A stretch of DNA of 64,000 bases from Acidovorax temperans (GCF_006716905.1 NZ_VFPV01000004.1:310001-374000); one strand, 5' to 3'; positions 1 to 7,151 are shown, counted from the stretch's first letter. The notes: generated from the sequence alone by a model not told the origin. Program-made: numbers and translations.

Positions 1-163
1 TGCCGGTGCAGGCCGTGGTCCCCGTCGTCCAGTAGGCGCCAATGTGGCTCCCGCTGACGGTAGCGACAAGCCCGCCGGTGCCGGTGGCGCTGATGCAACC
101 GCCGTTAAGCGCGTTCGCAAGACTGACGCGCCCGCTACAGCAGCGGACGGCAAAGGAGAATAA
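1..163 (+). CDS. rpsC: 30S ribosomal protein S3, C-terminal tail (5' end outside window)
   Basis: This is the last 53 codons of an open frame that enters from the left edge and stops with TAA at 161-163. The tail is rich in Gly, Ala, Pro and Arg and carries a VKRVRK segment, like the long, poorly conserved C-terminal extension of beta-proteobacterial S3. S3 binds the 30S head near the mRNA entry channel. The identification rests mainly on position: rplP begins 2 nt after the stop, the standard S10-operon order. The stretch preceding the stop (AAAGGAGAA) also serves as the Shine-Dalgarno of rplP, so the two genes are translationally coupled. Confidence 0.9.
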   Translation, partial: AGAGRGPRRPVGANVAPADGSDKPAGAGGADATAVKRVRKTDAPATAADGKGE

Positions 164-165
164 AG

Positions 166-582
166 ATGCTGCAACCTGCTCGCCGCAAATACCGCAAGGA
201 GCAAAAAGGCCGTAACACCGGCGTCGCAACACGAGGTGCCTCGGTTGCGTTCGGTGATTTCGGTCTGAAGTGCACCGATCGTGGCCGTCTGACGGCCCGC
301 CAGATCGAAGCTGCACGCCGTGCGATTTCTCGTCACGTCAAGCGTGGCGGCCGTATCTGGATCCGCGTGTTCCCGGACAAGCCAATCTCTACCAAGCCCG
401 CAGAAGTGCGTATGGGTAACGGTAAGGGCAACCCCGAGTACTACGTGGCCGAAATCCAGCCCGGCAAGATCGTGTTCGAAATCGTTGGTGTGCCTGAAGA
501 ACTGGCCCGCGAAGCGTTCCGCCTGGCTGCTGCCAAGCTGCCGCTGCGCACCACGTTCGTCAGCCGTCACATTGGCTCGTAA
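166..582 (+). CDS. rplP: 50S ribosomal protein L16
   Basis: The 138-residue product is the usual L16 length and starts [17 protein letters not shown], the conserved L16 N-terminus. The [11 protein letters not shown] and [14 protein letters not shown] segments are L16 hallmarks. L16 binds 23S rRNA close to the A-site tRNA elbow and is needed late in 50S assembly. It lies 2 nt after rpsC and 16 nt before rpmC, with a good ribosome-binding site inside the end of rpsC. Nothing is unusual about it. Confidence 0.99.
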   Translation: MLQPARRKYRKEQKGRNTGVATRGASVAFGDFGLKCTDRGRLTARQIEAARRAISRHVKRGGRIWIRVFPDKPISTKPAEVRMGNGKGNPEYYVAEIQPGKIVFEIVGVPEELAREAFRLAAAKLPLRTTFVSRHIGS

Positions 583-598
583 TTCAGGAGAACAAGCA

Positions 599-793
599 AT
601 GAAGACTACTGAACTGCGCCAAAAAGACGTTGCCGGTATCGAAGCCGAAATCAAGTCCTTGCAAAAGGCCCATTTCGGTCTGCGTATGCAAAAGGCTACC
701 CAGCAGTTGGCTAACACCAACACGCTGCGTACCACCCGCCGCGCCATCGCCCGTGCAAAGACCATTCTTGCTGAAAAGCAAGCCGCCAAGTAA
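599..793 (+). CDS. rpmC: 50S ribosomal protein L29
   Basis: This 64-residue protein starts [10 protein letters not shown] after an AGGAG ribosome-binding site about 7 nt upstream. Length and the helical pattern with an [11 protein letters not shown]-terminus fit L29, a small two-helix protein at the peptide exit tunnel that helps form the docking site for SRP and trigger factor. It sits between rplP and rpsQ as in other S10 operons. A longer open frame extends upstream through rplP in another frame, so the start was chosen from the ribosome-binding site and family length. Confidence 0.98.
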   Translation: MKTTELRQKDVAGIEAEIKSLQKAHFGLRMQKATQQLANTNTLRTTRRAIARAKTILAEKQAAK

Positions 794-802
794 GGAGCCG
801 AC

Positions 803-1072
803 ATGACGGAAGCTAAAAAATCCCTCAAGCGCACCTTGATTGGCAAGGTGGTCAGCGACAAGCGTCAAAAGACTGTGACCGTGCTGGTCGAGCGTCGTGT
901 GAAGCACGAGCTCTACGGCAAGATCGTTGCGAAGTCGAGCAAGTACCACGCCCATGATGAAAATGGCGAGTACAAGCTGGGCGACGTGATCGAAATTACC
1001 GAAAGCCGTCCTCTGTCCAAGACCAAGAACTGGGTTGCTACGCGCCTGGTGCAAAAGGCCAGCCTGGTTTAA
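803..1072 (+). CDS. rpsQ: 30S ribosomal protein S17
   Basis: This 89-residue protein contains the S17 core: [20 protein letters not shown], the KHELYGKIV loop and the C-terminal [13 protein letters not shown] segment of the OB fold. S17 binds helices 7 and 11 of 16S rRNA and acts early in 30S assembly. A GGAGC ribosome-binding site precedes the ATG. It is the last gene of this ribosomal cluster: a strong terminator follows at once, so rplN and the spc genes are not contiguous here. Confidence 0.98.
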   Translation: MTEAKKSLKRTLIGKVVSDKRQKTVTVLVERRVKHELYGKIVAKSSKYHAHDENGEYKLGDVIEITESRPLSKTKNWVATRLVQKASLV

Positions 1073-1104
1073 GCCTTAATGGCTTGAGGCAGCTAAGCCC
1101 TTTC

Positions 1105-1131
1105 AAAACGGCCCACAATGTGGGCCGTTTT
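1105..1131 (+). terminator. Rho-independent terminator after rpsQ
   Basis: A 12-bp inverted repeat (AAAACGGCCCAC, loop AAT, GTGGGCCGTTTT) lies 32 nt after the rpsQ stop, with the A-tract and T-tract forming the stem base. It should end the S10 operon transcript and, being symmetrical, may work in both directions. Confidence 0.9.
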
Positions 1132-1184
1132 GCTTTGTGGGGCCGCTTTCGATGCCCCGGCGATTCGCTCAAGGAGAAGATGCA

Positions 1185-1691
1185 ATGATCAAGATTGGTG
1201 ACAGCCTGCCCGCAACCACGCTGATGGAGTACTCGGAAGTCGAAGGCGAAGGCTGCAGCATTGGCCCGAACCCCGTGCCGGTAGACAAAGCCACTGCTGG
1301 CAAGACCATTGCCCTGTTTGCACTCCCTGGAGCGTTTACGCCGACCTGCTCGGCCAAGCATGTGCCTGGCTATCTGGAGAAAGCCGCCGAGTTCAAGGCT
1401 GCGGGTGTGGATGAAATCTGGTGCGTCAGCGTGAACGACGCCTTCGTGATGGGGGCCTGGGCGCGCGACCAGAAGACCGAAGGCAAGGTGCGCATGCTCG
1501 CCGACGGCGATGCAGCATTTGCCAAGGCGACGGGCCTGACCCTGGACCTGACTGGCAAGGGCCTGGGCCTGCGCAGCAACCGCTATTCGATGCTGGTGCG
1601 CGACGGCAAGGTGGTGACCCTGAACGTCGAAGCCCCTGGCAAGTTCGAGGTGAGCGACGCTGCCACGTTGCTGGCCCAAGCCAAGGCTTGA
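1185..1691 (+). CDS. Peroxiredoxin, Prx5 (AhpC/TSA) family
   Basis: The 168-residue protein reduces peroxides through a peroxidatic cysteine. The active-site loop PGAFTPTCSAKHVPGY places this Cys near residue 55 in the PxxxTxxC motif. The PTCSAKHVPGY form together with the NDAFVMGAWA segment is typical of the Prx5/glutaredoxin-dependent subfamily. The chosen ATG at 1185 follows an AAGGAGAAG ribosome-binding site; an in-frame upstream ATG at 1137 lacks one. The protein is cytosolic, with no signal peptide. It appears monocistronic, between the rpsQ terminator and its own terminator, which an IS4-family element has split. The reductant (glutaredoxin or thioredoxin) is inferred only from subfamily. 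Confidence 0.93.
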   Translation: MIKIGDSLPATTLMEYSEVEGEGCSIGPNPVPVDKATAGKTIALFALPGAFTPTCSAKHVPGYLEKAAEFKAAGVDEIWCVSVNDAFVMGAWARDQKTEGKVRMLADGDAAFAKATGLTLDLTGKGLGLRSNRYSMLVRDGKVVTLNVEAPGKFEVSDAATLLAQAKA

Positions 1692-1754
1692 GCGTTGAGC
1701 AAAGGCGCTCCACGATGCGTGGGGCGTGGAAGAGGGAAAAGGTGGCTCAGGCCC

Positions 1755-1789
1755 AATGCCAGTCAGTTAAGAGCTGACTGGCATTTTTT
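1755..1789 (+). terminator. Terminator carried in the left end of the IS4-family element, copy 1
   Basis: AATGCCAGTCAG (1755-1766), a 7-nt loop and CTGACTGGCATT (1774-1785) form a perfect 12-bp stem, followed by a run of T (1784-1789). Read rightward, in the direction of the peroxiredoxin gene, it is a textbook intrinsic terminator and replaces the one the insertion destroyed. The outer arm coincides with the terminal inverted repeat. The transposase reading frame ends inside this structure. Confidence 0.85.
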
Positions 1790-3073
1790 CGTTGGGAATT
1801 TGGAAGCGCGTTTTTTGACGACCCTTGGGAAGCGGCGCCCAGTGCGGCGTGGCGGCAGCACGAAGTGTCGCGATTGCGCCAACAGGGCTGCCAACTGCTT
1901 GGGCAAGGTGCCGGCAGAGTCCAGGCTGGGGACCGCCAGCAAGTTCACGATGGCGTAGCTGGCTGTGTGGAAGCTGATGCGCTGGGGCTCGACCTGGACG
2001 TGCGCTGCCATCTCGCGCATCCAGCGGCGCAGCAGCGTGTAGGCGATCAGCACGCCCCACAGCTCCTGGCGCACCAGCGCGGGCTGCTTGCTGCGCAGCA
2101 CCGGCTCACCCTCCTGCAGGGTCTGCTTGATCTCCCGGAACCCCAACTCGATCTCCCAGCGCTGGTGGTAGAGCTCGGCCAGCTCCTGCGCCGGATGCGT
2201 GCGGGGACACGGCAAGGATGTGATGAAGCGGCGCAGCCGTCCACCCACGCTCACCTCGATCAGGCGTGCCTGCCAGTGGCTGGGCAGATGCGGGTGTGCC
2301 TTGCGCGCTTGTGGGGACACCGGCATGCGGATCAGCGCATCGCCGCACGCCAGTTGCTGGACGATCTCATGGCGCAGATTGTCCCGCGCGCGCATCAACC
2401 AGTGGCGCTGCGTACCCGCAGCCTGCCAGTCCAACAGGAACGCTGCCGAGAAGTACGCTCGGTCAAACAGGGTCACGGAGTGATCCTCGCCGCGCAACTG
2501 CGCTGCCAGGCTCAATTCGCCGCAGTCCATGGCGCCGAGCTTGGCATCAAGCATCTCGTGGCTGTGTGTGTCCATCAGGCAAGTGGCGCGGATCTGCGGC
2601 CAGGGCGAGAGGCCATGCTGGTTGCTGCAGCTGCCCAGTTCGACTCGATTCTCAGGGGTGTCCGGCGCCGACCAGACCACACCATCCACAGCCAGTACGC
2701 GCAGTGGCTGGCGCACATTCACCGCAGGACGGCTCCAGGCTTGGGTCAGTAGAGCGAACAGCTCGGCCAAAGGCTCCTCGCCCAGGCGCTGGCGGGCTTG
2801 CACGCTGACACTCGGTGCAGGCGGCGCTTGTCCATCCAGGCTCAAATCCAGCTGCTGCACCACCTGCCACAGTGGCCGGTCGCGAAACAGCGCCAGTCCG
2901 ATCACAAGCCACACGGCATGTTCGGCAGGCAGCTTGCGCCGGCGGATGGAGGCCTTGCCGCTGGTCCCCAGCGCCTGTGCGATCCAGGCAGGGTCTATCA
3001 ACGCGCTGAGCTGCTCGAGGCGATCAGGTACTCGGGGCAGGGTCTCGCGCAAGGCGTTTGCAAGCAGGCTCAT
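1763..3073 (-). CDS. IS4-family transposase (DDE), copy 1
   Basis: This 436-residue DDE transposase has an IS4-type N-terminal domain (MSLLANALRETLPRVPDRLEQL). A catalytic core follows, with Asp in VDGVVW and DRAYFS and the diagnostic Y-(2)-R-(3)-E-(6)-K signature in YHQRWEIELGFREIK. The start at 3073 matches copy 2. A longer frame to 3100 would begin inside the hairpin at 3078-3110. No clear ribosome-binding site is visible, as is common for transposases. The last few codons differ from copy 2 because the T-run in the end hairpin has 6 T here and 7 there, which shifts the frame. The protein looks intact. Confidence 0.95.
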   Translation of the reverse strand: MSLLANALRETLPRVPDRLEQLSALIDPAWIAQALGTSGKASIRRRKLPAEHAVWLVIGLALFRDRPLWQVVQQLDLSLDGQAPPAPSVSVQARQRLGEEPLAELFALLTQAWSRPAVNVRQPLRVLAVDGVVWSAPDTPENRVELGSCSNQHGLSPWPQIRATCLMDTHSHEMLDAKLGAMDCGELSLAAQLRGEDHSVTLFDRAYFSAAFLLDWQAAGTQRHWLMRARDNLRHEIVQQLACGDALIRMPVSPQARKAHPHLPSHWQARLIEVSVGGRLRRFITSLPCPRTHPAQELAELYHQRWEIELGFREIKQTLQEGEPVLRSKQPALVRQELWGVLIAYTLLRRWMREMAAHVQVEPQRISFHTASYAIVNLLAVPSLDSAGTLPKQLAALLAQSRHFVLPPRRTGRRFPRVVKKRASKFPTKKCQSALN

Positions 3074-3077
3074 CAAG

Positions 3078-3110
3078 AAAAAAGGGAACGTGTTGAACAC
3101 GCTCCCTTTT
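3078..3110 (-). terminator. Hairpin just upstream of the transposase start, copy 1
   Basis: AAAAGGGA and TCCCTTTT flank CGTG and CACG with a short loop. On the minus strand the stem is followed by a T-run that ends 4 nt before the transposase ATG. It should stop transcription entering from outside the element or bury the start region, a known strategy by which insertion sequences limit transposase synthesis after landing in active genes. Copy 2 has the same structure near 22334-22367. Confidence 0.6.
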
Positions 3111-3170
3111 ACTGGATCAAGCCGCCTGCGGGCTTAACTGACTGGCATTGGGCTCAGGCCGCCTTTTTTA

Positions 3171-3526
3171 TGGCGGCTGCTGGTTTCATAAATGCACCAT
3201 CTAATGCGCTATTCAAAACAGAGCAGCCTGCGCTTATTGCAACTGCCTTTCATGCTCATTTGGCCAGTCGAATAGTGGTGCAAGTTGGGTGCCTGACACG
3301 CCGGGCTGCGCAAGCCGCAGCCATCAACCCCAAGTGGTGGCGTGCTGGCACACGCATGGGATTGTTTCTTGATGAAGTCCGCACGATCATGTGCTGTACC
3401 ACAGAGCTTGCCGAGCCAGACTTCTTTCCCAAGCCCCAGACCAGCGTGGGCGCCATGGCACTGGCTGTGTCTTTGAGCGGATCGGCGGTGTGATCTCAAT
3501 GGGCAGATCAACCCAACTCCACCGCC
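3171..3526. other. No gene recognised
   Basis: About 350 bases between the right half of the split terminator and the GNAT gene. Short open frames exist on both strands, but none has a recognisable motif or a ribosome-binding site. The stretch reads like non-coding or decayed sequence. Confidence 0.5.
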
Positions 3527-4018
3527 TCAGTCGATCTCCACTTTGAGGTAGTGCGCGCCTGCAATGGGGCTTTGGTAATAGGGGGGGATTTCCTCAAACC
3601 CCAGGTCGGCATACAGCGCGCGGGCGGATTCCATGTCGTCCAGTGTGTCCAGCAGCACGCAGGCGTAGCCGGCCTGGCGGGCGCAGTCGAGCATGGCCTC
3701 GGCCAGTTCGCGCCCCAGGCCAAAGCCCCGGAAGGCTTTGCGCACGTACAGGCGCTTCATCTCTGCGGCGTTGGGGTAGTCGGACGCGTCCAGGGGGCGC
3801 AGTGCGCAGCAGCCAGCAATCGCGCCTTCCACCTCGGCCAGCAGCAGTGCGCCGCGTGGCGGGGCATAGTCGCCGGGCAGGGCGGCCAGCTCTTCGTCAA
3901 AGCCCTGAAAACACAGGTCGATGGCAAGGCTTTGGGCGTATTCGCGAAAGATGTCGCGCACCAGCTCCATGTCGCGGGGCGTGCTGGGCTGGCGCAGGAG
4001 AACGGCGGGCTTTTCCAA
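3527..4018 (-). CDS. GNAT-family N-acetyltransferase
   Basis: This 163-residue protein has a GNAT fold. The acetyl-CoA pyrophosphate loop is RGFGLGRELAE (the R/Q-x-x-G-x-G/A motif), preceded by the beta-4 strand EMKRLYVRKAFR. A C-terminal SARALYADLGFEEIPPYY motif is typical of small-molecule or amino-acid acetyltransferases. The acceptor cannot be predicted. The full-length frame would start with TTG at 4018; an internal ATG at 3970 (MELVRDIFREY) is an alternative, and neither has a convincing ribosome-binding site. It stands alone on the minus strand, with a dispersed palindromic repeat 70 bp upstream. Confidence 0.85.
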   Translation of the reverse strand: MEKPAVLLRQPSTPRDMELVRDIFREYAQSLAIDLCFQGFDEELAALPGDYAPPRGALLLAEVEGAIAGCCALRPLDASDYPNAAEMKRLYVRKAFRGFGLGRELAEAMLDCARQAGYACVLLDTLDDMESARALYADLGFEEIPPYYQSPIAGAHYLKVEID

Positions 4019-4087
4019 GGTACGAAGCGGGCAGGGAAAAACTGCAGTTTAGCGAAGCTCTCCTGGCTGTCGAAGACCGGTGAGTAA

Positions 4088-4143
4088 ATGCTCTTAAAAG
4101 CATAGCTGCTAGCGCTTTCCATATGAGCGCTAGAGCCACTTTT
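4088..4143 (+). repeat. Dispersed palindromic repeat, member 1
   Basis: The segment contains ATAGCTGCTAGCGCTT, a short spacer and AGCGCTAGAGCCACTTTT, so the GCGCT cores form a hairpin. Related copies lie near 5645, 9661 and 26655 (inverted), always between genes. I associate this family with Comamonadaceae chromosomes from memory. About 280 bases (4019-4300) between the GNAT gene and the cytochrome b561 gene hold only this repeat. Confidence 0.75.
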
Positions 4144-4300
4144 GATCAATTTTCATCTGCCGCGATGAGGATGCAGCTTCGGGCGCGCCAGGAAACGTTG
4201 CAATGTTTTGCGATAGCAGGTGGGCGTGCAAAGGCGATGCTGATCCCCTCGCCCTGCTTCTGGCCAGAACCCCGGGTGCCACCAGTCGAACGGTGCCGCT

Positions 4301-4972
4301 TCACACCGCGCCCAGCCCCGCCACCCACCACGCCAGCGCTGCGCAGGCAGCCAGCACCAGTGCAGCAGCCACGCGGGTGAGTGCGTTGTCGCGCGATGCA
4401 GGCACGCTAGTGGACAAGTCTTTGTCGCCATGCAGCATGGGGCGCACCAGGATTTTGCGGCGCACCAGCGTGTAGTAGGCGATGGCCAGCAGGTGCAGCG
4501 CCACCAGGCCGATCACCAGATATTGCCCCACGTCGGCATGGAACCAGGTGGCGCGGCCCACCCATTCGCCCGATACGAAGCGGGTGAGGGGTCCGGAAAA
4601 GGCAATTTCGTCGTCGCTGAGCAGCCCACTGACCACCTGCGCGACCAGCACCCCCAGCAGTGCCAGCACCGACAGCGCCCCCAGTGGCGAGTGGCCTGCG
4701 CTCTCGGCCTCGGCACTGCTGCCTCGCAGGTAGCGCCACAGGCGGCCGGGCGTGGGCACAAAGCTGGCAAAGCGCGACCAGCGCCCGCCCACCAGGCCCC
4801 ACACCAGGCGGAACGCCAGCAGCGCCAGCACCACATACCCCAGCCGGAAGTGCCACACCATGGCGTTGCCGCCCACCTTGGCAGTCACCACCAATGCCAC
4901 CACGCTGGCGGCCAGCAGCCAGTGGAACAGACGGGTAGGCAGGTCCCAGATGCGAATGGTGTGGGTGGGCAT
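4301..4972 (-). CDS. Cytochrome b561-type membrane protein
   Basis: This 223-residue inner-membrane protein begins IRIWDLPTRLFHWLLAAS, the classic opening of the bacterial b561/Ni-hydrogenase-type cytochrome b family, with a haem-ligand His in the first helix. Four or five hydrophobic segments and further His residues (WHFRLGY, WFHADVGQYLVIGLVALHLLAI) fit two b haems. It probably passes electrons between quinol and a c-type cytochrome. The start at 4972 follows a GGAG ribosome-binding site; the frame extends 52 codons upstream but overlaps the neighbouring promoter region. It is divergent from the cytochrome c' gene, which often accompanies such b-type partners. Confidence 0.88.
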   Translation of the reverse strand: MPTHTIRIWDLPTRLFHWLLAASVVALVVTAKVGGNAMVWHFRLGYVVLALLAFRLVWGLVGGRWSRFASFVPTPGRLWRYLRGSSAEAESAGHSPLGALSVLALLGVLVAQVVSGLLSDDEIAFSGPLTRFVSGEWVGRATWFHADVGQYLVIGLVALHLLAIAYYTLVRRKILVRPMLHGDKDLSTSVPASRDNALTRVAAALVLAACAALAWWVAGLGAV

Positions 4973-5163
4973 GAAGACTCCGTGGCCGGTGTTGAGAAGC
5001 CAGATTGTGCGGCAGGAAGGTGACGGCGGGGCTTGCGCAAAGCCGGGGCGCCGAGGCTGCCGCTCAGGCACTGCGGTGGGCCCTGCAAATGTCAACCGCA
5101 GCAGGCATACTGCGCACGGGACGGCCATGGCCTCCCGCCCACAACACCCAAGGAAGTCCCACC

Positions 5164-5619
5164 ATGAAAAAACTTGCCGCGTTCATCGTTACCGCCGCCG
5201 CAGCCGTTTTGTCGGCCCCGGCCTCTGCCCAGTTCGCCAAAGCCGAAGACGCCATCAAATACCGCCAAAGCGCGTTTTTCGTGATGGGCCAGCACTTCAG
5301 CCGCATCGGTGCCATGGCCAACGGCAAAGCTCCGTTCGACGCCAAGGCTGCGCAGGAAAGCGCTGACATCGTGGCGGTGATGTCCAAGCTGCCCTGGGAA
5401 GCCTTTGGCGCGGGCACCGACAAGGGCGCGCCCACCAAGGCATTGCCTGCGATCTGGTCCGAGCAAGCCAAGTACAAGGAGCATGCCGACAAGCTGCAGG
5501 CCGAAGCCACCAAGCTCGCTGCCGCAGCCAAGACCGGCAACCTCGACAACCTGAAGGCCTCGTTCGGCGCGACTGCAGGTACCTGCAAGGCGTGCCACGA
5601 CGCGTTCCGCTCCAAGTAA
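5164..5619 (+). CDS. Cytochrome c' (periplasmic)
   Basis: This 151-residue protein has a Sec signal peptide (MKKLAAFIVTAAAAVLSAPASA, cut after ASA) and a single C-terminal haem site, CKACH (Cys141, Cys144, His145), seven residues from the end. Late haem placement in a four-helix bundle is the mark of cytochrome c'. It binds NO and may protect against nitrosative stress or carry electrons. A GGAAG ribosome-binding site precedes the start. It is divergent from the cytochrome b561 gene and is followed by a strong terminator. Confidence 0.93.
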   Translation: MKKLAAFIVTAAAAVLSAPASAQFAKAEDAIKYRQSAFFVMGQHFSRIGAMANGKAPFDAKAAQESADIVAVMSKLPWEAFGAGTDKGAPTKALPAIWSEQAKYKEHADKLQAEATKLAAAAKTGNLDNLKASFGATAGTCKACHDAFRSK

Positions 5620-5644
5620 TTGGCTGGTGGCTCGTTGGCGCTAT

Positions 5645-5680
5645 TGAAAAGATAGCTGCTGGCGCTTGTCCAGAAAGCGC
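5645..5680 (+). repeat. Dispersed palindromic repeat, member 2 (partial)
   Basis: GATAGCTGCTGGCGCTTGTC followed by AAAGCGC matches the first half of the repeat seen at 4088. It runs directly into the cytochrome c' terminator, so its right part is missing or replaced. Confidence 0.65.
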
Positions 5681-5714
5681 AAAAGGCCCATTTCGTATGA
5701 AATGGGCCTTTTGC
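5679..5714. terminator. Terminator between cytochrome c' and TlpA-like genes
   Basis: A perfect 16-bp stem (GCAAAAGGCCCATTTC, loop GTAT, complement) is followed by five T. It lies between two convergent genes and is flanked by A and T runs, so it can terminate both. Confidence 0.93.
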
Positions 5715-5741
5715 TTTTTGGTGCGGGGAAGTGCAGGTCGA

Positions 5742-6245
5742 TCAGCTTTCAGCCAGCAGCTTCTCAATCAATTGGTGCAGGGCGGGGAAGTCCGGGGCGC
5801 CCACGTAGCTTTTCACGATCTCGCCGCGCTTGTTGACGATGTAGGTGGTGGGCGTCAGGCGCACATCGCCCCAGGCCTTGGCCACCGCGCCGGTGTTGTC
5901 AATAGCGACCTTGAAGGGCAGCTTGCGCGTTTCGGCAAAGTTGACCACGTAACTGGGCGGGTCGTAGCTCATGGCGACCGCGATGGTGTCAAACCCGCGG
6001 CTGTTGAACTTCTGGTGGGTTGCGATGATTTCCGGCATCTCTGCCACGCAGGTGGTGCAGCTGGTAGCCCAGAAGTTCACCAGCGTGACCTTGCCGCGCA
6101 AGTCGGCCGTGGTCTGGCTGGAGCCGTCGAGCAGCACAAAGGTGCTCTCGGGAGCGGCGGCGCGGCCGGTGTCCAGGTACACGTAGGCGCCCACTGCCGC
6201 AAACGCTGCAACGGCCACGCCGGCCAACCAATGCTTCATACCCAT
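5742..6245 (-). CDS. TlpA-like thioredoxin-fold protein, membrane-anchored or secreted
   Basis: This 167-residue protein has an N-terminal hydrophobic segment (residues about 4-21) that anchors it in or exports it across the inner membrane. A thioredoxin fold follows with active site WATSCTTCVAEMP (CxxC) and the cis-Pro loop LTPTTYIV. Such proteins reduce apo-cytochrome c haem-binding cysteines or other periplasmic disulphides. It is convergent with the cytochrome c' gene, which fits a role in c-type cytochrome maturation, though that is inference. The start at 6245 is chosen for the GAGG box 5-6 nt upstream; 6239 is possible. Confidence 0.9.
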   Translation of the reverse strand: MGMKHWLAGVAVAAFAAVGAYVYLDTGRAAAPESTFVLLDGSSQTTADLRGKVTLVNFWATSCTTCVAEMPEIIATHQKFNSRGFDTIAVAMSYDPPSYVVNFAETRKLPFKVAIDNTGAVAKAWGDVRLTPTTYIVNKRGEIVKSYVGAPDFPALHQLIEKLLAES

Positions 6246-6460
6246 GATGTCCTCTTGTTCACAAGGGCCGATGGCTCCTGCGCAGGGGCCCCGGCGTTCA
6301 GTGCTGGGGTGTGCGTGTCGCGCCCCAGGGAATGCTGTCGATTGTCCGTGATGTTGGTGAGTCCACCCACCCCATGAGGTCAACATCCAGCGAATGGGTG
6401 GAGTCGTGTCGGGGGCAGAAAGTTCAGCCTGGCCCCCGGGCTGCTGCCGATAATGGCTGC

Positions 6461-7036
6461 ATGAAAACACGATGGATGGTTGTTGCCAGCGCGGCGCTGG
6501 CCGTGGTGCTGGGGGCTTGCAGCCCGGCGCTGAATTGGCGCAGTGTGGCGGTGCCCGAGGCGGCCCTGCAGGTCATGCTGCCCTGCAAACCCGACAACGC
6601 GGTGCGCACCGTTGAACTGGCGGGCGCACCGCTGGCACTCTCGCTGCTGAGCTGTGATGCCGATGGCGCAACGTTTGCCGTGTCGTATGCCACGCTAGCC
6701 GACCCCGCGCGCGCCGGGGTGGCACTGGAGCATTGGCGTGCCGCCACGCTGGCGCGCATTGGCGTGGCGGTGCCTGCCGCCAACGCGCCCGCTTCCGGCG
6801 CTGCTGCGCCTGCGCAGATGCAGCCCTTTGTGCCCGCAGGCGCTATGGCGTTGCCCCAGGCCGTGCGCACCACGGTGCAGGGCCAGCGGCCCGATGGCAC
6901 TCCCGTCACCGCCCATGCGGCGTGGTTTGCGCGCGCGCTGGGCAGCGAGGTGCGCGTGTACCACGCGGTGGTGTTTGCCGACAAAGCGCGGCCCGCCGTG
7001 GCAGACACTTTTTTCGCCGGACTGGAACTGCGTTGA
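6461..7036 (+). CDS. Predicted lipoprotein of unknown function
   Basis: The 191-residue product begins MKTRWMVVASAALAVVLGACSP, a signal peptide with lipobox LGAC, so it is probably lipidated at Cys20. I recognise no domain in the mature part, which contains an Ala/Pro-rich linker (roughly residues 105-125) between two alpha/beta-like halves. No strong ribosome-binding site is visible; the ATG was chosen because it starts the signal peptide. It is divergent from the TlpA-like gene and 115 bp upstream of the EIIA gene. Confidence 0.75.
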   Translation: MKTRWMVVASAALAVVLGACSPALNWRSVAVPEAALQVMLPCKPDNAVRTVELAGAPLALSLLSCDADGATFAVSYATLADPARAGVALEHWRAATLARIGVAVPAANAPASGAAAPAQMQPFVPAGAMALPQAVRTTVQGQRPDGTPVTAHAAWFARALGSEVRVYHAVVFADKARPAVADTFFAGLELR

Positions 7037-7151
7037 GCCCGCCAACGGCCCTCGCGGCTGACCTGGGTGGCTGGCTCAGCGTGCAACGGGGCGCTTTTCA
7101 CCTGGGGCGCACAGCAGCTGCGGGCCATAATGCTTGGCAAACCGCCCACCC

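Larger units (their letters stand above)
1754..3150. mobile_element. IS4-family insertion sequence, copy 1 (1397 bp)
   Basis: The ends are perfect 18-bp inverted repeats: CAATGCCAGTCAGTTAAG at 1754-1771 and its complement at 3133-3150. The element is flanked by a 10-bp direct repeat GGCTCAGGCC, which lies in the range known for the IS4 group. One transposase gene fills it on the minus strand. The left end doubles as a terminator hairpin (1755-1789), and a second hairpin covers the transposase start region. Copy 2 at 21009-22408 is nearly identical and is also inserted in a terminator apex. Confidence 0.96.
1737..3170 (+). terminator. Peroxiredoxin terminator, split at its apex by the IS4-family element
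   Basis: Removing the element (1754-3150) and one copy of the duplicated GGCTCAGGCC (1744-1753 and 3151-3160) restores a terminator. AAAAGGTGGC (1737-1746) pairs with GCCGCCTTTT around the loop TCAG, with one T-G wobble, followed by more T residues. The two halves now lie 1.4 kb apart. The target duplication is exactly the apical three pairs plus the tetraloop. Confidence 0.85.

Noticed and set aside
3209..3511. 100-codon open frame on the minus strand
   Set aside because: No recognised motif and composition like random GC-rich sequence.
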